Assembly: GCF_003610235.1 (NCBI RefSeq)
Contig: NZ_RAPR01000001.1
Coordinates: 2,480,001-2,544,000 of the forward strand
Direction: 5' to 3'
DNA from: Catellatospora citrea
GTDB lineage: Bacteria > Actinomycetota > Actinomycetes > Mycobacteriales > Micromonosporaceae
Length of the DNA: 64,000 bases
The notes under the pieces are model-generated. The model did no database searches. It worked only from the letters and a program-made list of their open reading frames with translations, and was not told the origin of the DNA. Of this stretch, positions 59,545 to 64,000 are shown piece by piece. A program made the position numbers and the translations under genes. Positions within the stretch are counted from its first letter, which is position 1. The number at the start of each line of letters is the position of its first letter.

Positions 59545-59605
59545 GCAACTCTTAAAGAGTTGCGGCTTCCGGTCGAGCTGGAGGCCGCGACTCTTTAAGA
59601 GTTGC
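59545..59605. repeat. Family B long hairpin, copy 3
   Basis: The 28-bp arms pair with three mismatches. The left arm starts GCAACTCTTAAAGAGTTGC, which is a palindrome by itself, so two alternative folds exist. It lies between the convergent alcohol dehydrogenase and LuxR-type genes. Confidence 0.8.
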
Positions 59606-59632
59606 GGCAGGTGGGGCGGGGCGGGCGGGCGG

Positions 59633-62434
59633 TCAGGTGAGGGCTTTGGCCAGTTCGATGCGGGAGCGGATGCCTAGGCGGGCGAAGATGTTGCGCATGT
59701 GGTGGTCGACGGTGCGGGGGCTGAGGAAGAGTTGGGCGGCGACCTCGCGGTTGGTGGCGCCGTCGCAGACCAGGCGGGCGATCTGGAGTTGCTGGGCGGT
59801 GAGCACGTCGGCGGCGCGCACCGCGAGGGCGTCCACCGCCTCGCCGGCCGCCCGCAGCTCGGCGCGGGCCTGGTCGGCCCAGGCCGAGGCGTCGAGCTGG
59901 GTGAAGGTCTCCAGCGCCCGGTGCAGGTGCTCGCGCGCGTCACGGGGGCGGCGGGCGCGGCGCAGCTCCTGCCCGTAGAGCAGCTCGGTGCGGGCCTGCT
60001 CGAAGTCGGCCTCCCCGGCCAGGTGCAGCGCGAGCGCCTGCTGGAAGTGCTCCTCGGCCGCGGCGCTGCCGCGCGGGGCGAGCAAGGCGTGGCAGCGGGC
60101 CGACAGTGCCCGGCGCACCGGGTCGCCGGTGGACGCCGCCCACCGGTCGAACCCGGCCAGCGCGGCGACCGCCTGCTCCCGGTCGTCGGCCCGGACCGCC
60201 GCCTCCACCAGCCACGGCGTGGCCATGGCCTGCACCACGATGTGGCCCCGGCCGGTGACCGGGCAGGCGATGCCCGCTATCCGGGCCACCGTGTCGGCGG
60301 GGCGACCGGCGATCAGGTCGAGCACGGCGAGCGCCCACTGGCTCAGCGCCTTGGGCCGGTTGGTCTGCCCGGTGCCGGGCGCGACCTCGATGTCGCGGAT
60401 GTGGCGCAGGGCCTGCTCGCGGTCGCCCCGGACGGCAGCCAGCACGGCCAGCATCGCCTGGTGGTCCCCGGCGTAGTTGCCCTGCCCGCAGGCCCGCGCG
60501 GCGCGCAGCCCGTGCAGGCTGGTGGCCGCCGCGGCGTCGTATCGGCCGAGCCAGTACTCGGCGTACGCCGTCATCTCCAGGGCCAGCGGCAGCGCCGACA
60601 CGTCGCCGCTCTCCCGGGCGACCTCGACGGCGCGGGCGGCCAGCCGGTGCGCGCCGACGTCGTCGGCCAGCAGCAGCGCGGCGGCGCTGGCGCAGGTCAG
60701 CGGGGACGCGGTGTCCAGCGCGGCGCCGAGTTCGACGACGCGCTGCAGCGGGCCGATCGCGCGGTGGTGGCGGCCGCCGAAGGTGTACGCGAACCCGGCG
60801 ATGTGCTCGAACACCACCTCCAGCTCCGGCGGGTCGTCGGGGCGGCGCAGCGCCGCGGCCCGGCTCGCCACCTCGGCGAAGCGGGGGTAGTCGCCGGAGA
60901 AGCAGACGGCCTCACCGGCCCGCATCAGCGCCAGCACGGCCAGCTCGCGTTCGGATCCGGCGAGCCGGTCGGCGATGGTGAGCAGCGACTCGGCCGCGTT
61001 CGCGGTGGCCCCGGCGCGCAGCTCGATCTCCCCGGACAGCACCTCGCTCTCGGCCGACACGCCCCGCGCCGCCGGCCGGGCGCGGCGCAGCAGGCTGCGG
61101 GCCCGTCCCGCGCTGCCGGACTGCCAGGCGTACCGGGCGGCGGTGACCAGCCGGCTGGCCGCGCCGCCGGGTTCGGTGGTCAGCTGTGCCGCGTGCTCCA
61201 GCGCCGCCGAGGCGCGCGAGTATCCGCCGCCGGTGGCCGCCTCCTCCAGCTCCTCGGCGAGTTCGGCGTCGGGGCCGTGCGCGGCCGCGGCCAGGTGCAC
61301 CGCGCGGCGCAGCCGTTCGGTGTCGGCGTCGAGGATCTGCGCCAGGTGCAGGTGCGCCGCCCGGCGCTGGGCCAGGGGCGCTTCCTCGTACGCCAGGGCG
61401 CGGGCGATGGGCTGCGGGAAGACGATGCCGCCCCGGCTCACCCGGACCAGGCCGCCGCGTTCGGCGGGCGCGAGCGCGGCGATGTCCACTCCGGAGCTGT
61501 GCGCGGCCCGCATCAGGCCCGCGGCGTCGGTCTCCTCGTCGGCCGCGGCGAGCAGCAGCAGCCACCGGGTGTCCGGCGCCAGCCGGTCGAGCCGGGCCCG
61601 GTACGTACGCAGCAGCGCGCTGTCGGCGGGCAGCCGGGTCGGCAGCGGTGCCTCCCCGGCGAGCTGGCTGTCGCTGAGCGACGCGGCCAGATCGGTGAGC
61701 GCGCGCGGGTTGCCGCCGCCGAGCGCGGCCATCGCGGCCAGTACCTCGTCAACCGTGTCCGCGGCACGCGGGCCGGGGGCACTCCACGGCGAGCCGCCGT
61801 CGATCCCGCCGTCGCCGGACCCGCGCAGCAGGTCGGCCAGGAGGGCGCGGCCGGACGGGGGGTCCAGGGGGCGGAGCGGGTGCCGGGGCACGCCGTTGAG
61901 GGGGAGCTCGCCGGTGGAGGTGAGCAGCAGCGTCACCCGATGGGCGCGGACCCGGCGGGCGGTGAAGGCGATGGCGTCCAGCGACGGCCGGTCCAGCGCG
62001 TCGGCGTCGTCGACGCAGACCAGCACGGGGTGTTCGCGGCCCAGCGTGCCCAGCAGGGTGAGCACGGCCATGGACAGGGCGAGCCGGTCGTCGGCGGCGC
62101 AGCCCTCACCGGACAGCGCCCGGGTGAGCGCCCCCGCCTGGTGCGAGGGCAGCTCCGCGATCCGCTCGCAGACCGGCTGGAGCAGGCTCTGCAGCCCCGC
62201 GTACGGCAGGTCGGACTCCTCCTCCAGGCCGGCGGCCCACAGGTGCACGGTGCCGGCCGGGGCGATCGCCGCCGCGTGGCGCAGCAGGGCGGTCTTGCCG
62301 CCGCCCAGGTCGCCGTGCAGGAGCAGCGCTCCGCCGACCCCGCCGGCCGCTCCCGCCTGGAGTTCGGCGATCGTCTGCTGCTCACGGGCACGCCCGCGCA
62401 GCACTGGTATGTGCACTGTCGATGCATTTACCAT
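59633..62434 (-). CDS. LAL-type LuxR regulator with AAA ATPase domain
   Basis: A 933-residue regulator of the large ATP-binding LuxR group. Walker A is GDLGGGKTALL (about 40-50), and Walker B-like residues lie in VLVCVDDADAL (about 140). A long tetratricopeptide-like middle part (about 330-830) follows. The C-terminal helix-turn-helix (about 870-933) has LTAQQLQIARLVCDGATNREVAAQLFLSPRTVDHH in parts. LALs often control secondary metabolism or sugar use, but the target here is unknown. ATG 62434 was chosen; TAACAC ends 7 nt before it. A GTAAC dyad lies just upstream. Confidence 0.88.
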   Translation of the reverse strand: MVNASTVHIPVLRGRAREQQTIAELQAGAAGGVGGALLLHGDLGGGKTALLRHAAAIAPAGTVHLWAAGLEEESDLPYAGLQSLLQPVCERIAELPSHQAGALTRALSGEGCAADDRLALSMAVLTLLGTLGREHPVLVCVDDADALDRPSLDAIAFTARRVRAHRVTLLLTSTGELPLNGVPRHPLRPLDPPSGRALLADLLRGSGDGGIDGGSPWSAPGPRAADTVDEVLAAMAALGGGNPRALTDLAASLSDSQLAGEAPLPTRLPADSALLRTYRARLDRLAPDTRWLLLLAAADEETDAAGLMRAAHSSGVDIAALAPAERGGLVRVSRGGIVFPQPIARALAYEEAPLAQRRAAHLHLAQILDADTERLRRAVHLAAAAHGPDAELAEELEEAATGGGYSRASAALEHAAQLTTEPGGAASRLVTAARYAWQSGSAGRARSLLRRARPAARGVSAESEVLSGEIELRAGATANAAESLLTIADRLAGSERELAVLALMRAGEAVCFSGDYPRFAEVASRAAALRRPDDPPELEVVFEHIAGFAYTFGGRHHRAIGPLQRVVELGAALDTASPLTCASAAALLLADDVGAHRLAARAVEVARESGDVSALPLALEMTAYAEYWLGRYDAAAATSLHGLRAARACGQGNYAGDHQAMLAVLAAVRGDREQALRHIRDIEVAPGTGQTNRPKALSQWALAVLDLIAGRPADTVARIAGIACPVTGRGHIVVQAMATPWLVEAAVRADDREQAVAALAGFDRWAASTGDPVRRALSARCHALLAPRGSAAAEEHFQQALALHLAGEADFEQARTELLYGQELRRARRPRDAREHLHRALETFTQLDASAWADQARAELRAAGEAVDALAVRAADVLTAQQLQIARLVCDGATNREVAAQLFLSPRTVDHHMRNIFARLGIRSRIELAKALT

Positions 62435-62443
62435 GCCGACAGT

Positions 62444-62459
62444 GTTACCTATAAGTAAC
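62444..62459. promoter_or_regulatory. Dyad upstream of the LAL regulator
   Basis: GTTAC-CTATAA-GTAAC is a perfect 5+6+5 dyad over the presumed promoter of the LAL gene, between it and the tetR 2 stop. It may bind the LAL, TetR 2 or another regulator. Confidence 0.4.
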
Positions 62460-62487
62460 GGCTTTGGAAAGACGCGGATCGTGCCGC

Positions 62488-63108
62488 TTATGCCATCCCC
62501 GACGCCATCGCGGTGAGCAGCAGCGCGGTGACGGTGCGCACCATGACGCCACGGGCGGCGTCGACGTCCAGGTCGAGCCCGTCGAGCAGCATCGACCAGG
62601 CCGGCCACATGGTGGACGCGATCAGCGCGGCCAGCAGCTGGTCCCGGCCCGGACCGGCCATCTCCAGCTCGGGCGCGAACAGCGTGGACACCTCGTCGCG
62701 TACCCGCTCGATGTGCTTGAGCCGGTTGCGGCGCAGCTGCGCCGAGACCGGCTCGCGCATCGCCGCGGCGCGGGCCATCGGCGCGATCAGCTGCAGCAGC
62801 TCGGCCCGCTGGCGGCAGTACTCCTCCACCCGCCGGTGCAGCGGCAGCGCGGGGTCCACCGGCCGGTAGGCGGCGTCCTGGCGGGCGAGCACGCGCACAC
62901 CGCTCGCCTCGAACAGGGTCTCCATGTCGGTGAAGTTGGTCCACAGCGCACGCAGCGAGACGCCGGCCCGCTCGGCGATGCGCTCGCCGGTCGGCCGCAG
63001 GTCACCCTCCGTGATCAGCGCGAGGTGCGCGTCCACGATGGCGGCCCGGGTGCGCTCGGCACGGGCGGTGCGCCCGTCGACCCTGCCCTCGGTCCCGGTC
63101 CTGCTCAT
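62488..63108 (-). CDS. TetR-family regulator, second copy
   Basis: A 206-residue TetR protein. The helix-turn-helix occupies about residues 15-60 (RAAIVDAHLALITEGDLRPTGERIAERAGVSLRALWTNF in parts), with a mostly helical C-terminal domain. It is not close to the TetR at 56109. It lies between the LAL gene and a truncated SDR, all on the minus strand. TACACT (63169-63174, minus strand) is a candidate -10 about 60 nt before the ATG. The ligand is unknown. Confidence 0.85.
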   Translation of the reverse strand: MSRTGTEGRVDGRTARAERTRAAIVDAHLALITEGDLRPTGERIAERAGVSLRALWTNFTDMETLFEASGVRVLARQDAAYRPVDPALPLHRRVEEYCRQRAELLQLIAPMARAAAMREPVSAQLRRNRLKHIERVRDEVSTLFAPELEMAGPGRDQLLAALIASTMWPAWSMLLDGLDLDVDAARGVMVRTVTALLLTAMASGMA

Positions 63109-63233
63109 ACCGCTCCCGCCAACCTCTCCACGGCCTCACCGGCCGCGCCGACCGAACGTGCACGCAGAGTGTAATCGCGCCGCCCGCAGCGCCCTCGCGC
63201 CGCGGTTCGCCGTGTCCACACCGCGGGCGGGCC

Positions 63234-63329
63234 GTCCAGCCCGTCGCCGTCGCACCTGTCCGGCCCGTCACGGTCACAGCCGGCCAGGCCGTCGCCGTCG
63301 TACCCGGCCGACCCGGCGTCGCCGCGCAC
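63234..63329. repeat. Degenerate 24-bp tandem repeat upstream of tetR 2
   Basis: Four consecutive units of 24 bp (starting at 63234, 63258, 63282 and 63306) share the pattern GTCCGGCCCGTCGCCGTCG with changes. They fill much of the 235-bp gap between the SDR stop and the tetR 2 start. On the minus strand an open frame would read an eight-residue DGDGL repeat, but coding is doubtful. The rest of the gap holds the tetR 2 promoter candidate. Confidence 0.55.
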
Positions 63330-63343
63330 CCGGCGGCCCGGCC

Positions 63344-64000
63344 TCACGAGCCCGACAGCCGGTGCTCGAGATCCTGCTGCAAGCGGTTCATGCCGCGCAG
63401 CCACCGGTCCGGGTCGGCCGCCCGGCGCTCATAGAAGGCGGCCACCTCGGCGTGCGGCAGCACCAGGAAGGCGTCCCCACTGAGCGCGGTGACCACTGCC
63501 TCCGCGCACTCTTCGGCGCTGATCGCGCCCGGGTCCAGCAGCACGCTGCCGCCGGGGCCGGACGACTCCAGCATCGGCGTGCGCACACCCTGCGGGCACA
63601 GCGCCTGCACCACGACGCCGCGGTGGGCGTAGGTGGCCCGCAGCCATTCCGCGTGGGCCACGGCCGCGTGCTTGGTGACCGCGTACGGCGCGTTGCCGAG
63701 CATGGTGAGCAGCCCCGCCGCCGACGCGGTGACCAGCAGCCGGCCCCGCCCGGCGGCCAGCCAGCGCGGCAGCAGCGCCTGCGCCGCCAGCACGTGCGAC
63801 TGCACGTTGACGCGCCAGGCCAGCTCCCACGCCGCGGCGCCGTCGGCGGGCGGCGCGACACCGGCGTTGGCGCAGAACAGGTCCAGCGCCCCGAAGGACT
63901 CCCACGCGTAGTCGACCAGCGCGGCGACCTGCGCCTCGTCAGCCACGTCGGCGGGGAAGGCCAGCCCACCGGTCTCGTCGGCGACGCGCTGCGCCGCGAC
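63344..64000 (-). CDS. Short-chain dehydrogenase/reductase, C-terminal part
   Basis: The frame is open at the window edge, so only the C-terminal 218 residues are present. The NNAG-like CANAGVAPP, the serine in LVTASAAGLL, the active-site YAVTKHAAV and the following CPQGVRTPM mark a classical SDR. The C-terminus has a helical extension (FYERRAADPDRWLRGMN). Missing are the start and the glycine-rich cofactor motif. It may share a promoter with upstream genes outside the window. Confidence 0.8.
   Translation of the reverse strand, partial: VAAQRVADETGGLAFPADVADEAQVAALVDYAWESFGALDLFCANAGVAPPADGAAAWELAWRVNVQSHVLAAQALLPRWLAAGRGRLLVTASAAGLLTMLGNAPYAVTKHAAVAHAEWLRATYAHRGVVVQALCPQGVRTPMLESSGPGGSVLLDPGAISAEECAEAVVTALSGDAFLVLPHAEVAAFYERRAADPDRWLRGMNRLQQDLEHRLSGS

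Noticed and set aside
63105-63404. 99-residue minus-strand frame with DGDGL repeats, stop overlapping the tetR 2 ATG
   Set aside because: It overlaps 61 bp of the SDR coding end, contains the likely tetR 2 -10 element, and has no clear ribosome site. It is kept only as a repeat observation.
1-64000. tRNA, rRNA, CRISPR arrays, insertion sequences, integrases and attachment sites
   Set aside because: The larger gaps were read on both strands. No cloverleaf, regularly spaced repeat array, transposase motif or integrase motif was seen.

Overview
The window is uniformly GC-rich, with almost every third codon position G or C, and reads as the chromosome of a filamentous actinobacterium. Several traits fit Micromonosporaceae best, though this is inference: the FasR-fabD-fabH-acpP-fabF-accD fatty-acid block with a DUF3145 gene close by, an LppM-type lipoprotein, a homodimeric AceE, SigE-type sigma factors with private membrane partners, many leaderless-looking starts, and families of long perfect hairpins at gene 3' ends. 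No tRNA, rRNA, CRISPR array, IS element or prophage was seen.

Layout. 1-7.7 kb: truncated TPP-dependent E1 enzyme, secreted metallophosphoesterase, MuiA-like DUF4139 protein, a secreted family-9 cellulase under a perfect CebR-type box, a YjbQ protein and a membrane protein with a His/Asp-rich tail. 7.8-16.5 kb: aceE, a zinc-ribbon M48 protease, ThuA-like protein, a divergent MFS/MarR pair with shared operator candidates, and an ABC exporter. 16.5-25.1 kb: a Stealth phosphotransferase divergent from a GT39-like membrane glycosyltransferase, gltX, a CopC protein, a secreted unknown, LppM and FasR. 25.2-30.3 kb: the type II fatty-acid synthase operon and an AccD6-like carboxyltransferase. 30.4-38.1 kb: small enzymes, an ECF42-type sigma factor with its DGPF partner, a GH3 lipoprotein, DUF3145, carbonic anhydrase and DedA. 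38.2-46.9 kb: HelD/HelR-like helicase, a GH13 amylase with two starch-binding modules, a flavoprotein, an SDR, a DinB protein and a HAD phosphatase. 46.9-50.7 kb: two tandem paralogous sigma/membrane-partner operons. 50.9-59.5 kb: an acyl-CoA catabolic block (ligase, hotdog protein, two acyl-CoA dehydrogenases, FabG-like SDR) facing a TetR gene and an ALDH-ADH pair, with two near-identical operator candidates around tetR. 59.6-64 kb: a large LuxR-family (LAL) regulator, a second TetR and a truncated SDR.

How it works together. Two polysaccharide-degrading enzymes (cellulase, amylase) each have a LacI-family operator candidate, which suggests sugar-induced expression. FasR probably controls the fab operon that makes malonyl-driven fatty acids. 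The 50.9-59.5 kb block could oxidise an alcohol to an aldehyde, an acid, an acyl-CoA and a shortened acyl-CoA under one TetR repressor; the substrate is unknown.

The least expected signals are non-coding. There are three families of hairpin elements, one of them a conserved 49-bp unit present five times and always just 3' of a gene. About thirteen genes have a TANNNT-like hexamer exactly 6-7 nt before the start codon. A 24-codon micro-ORF bridges a sigma gene and its partner with ATGA overlaps at both ends.
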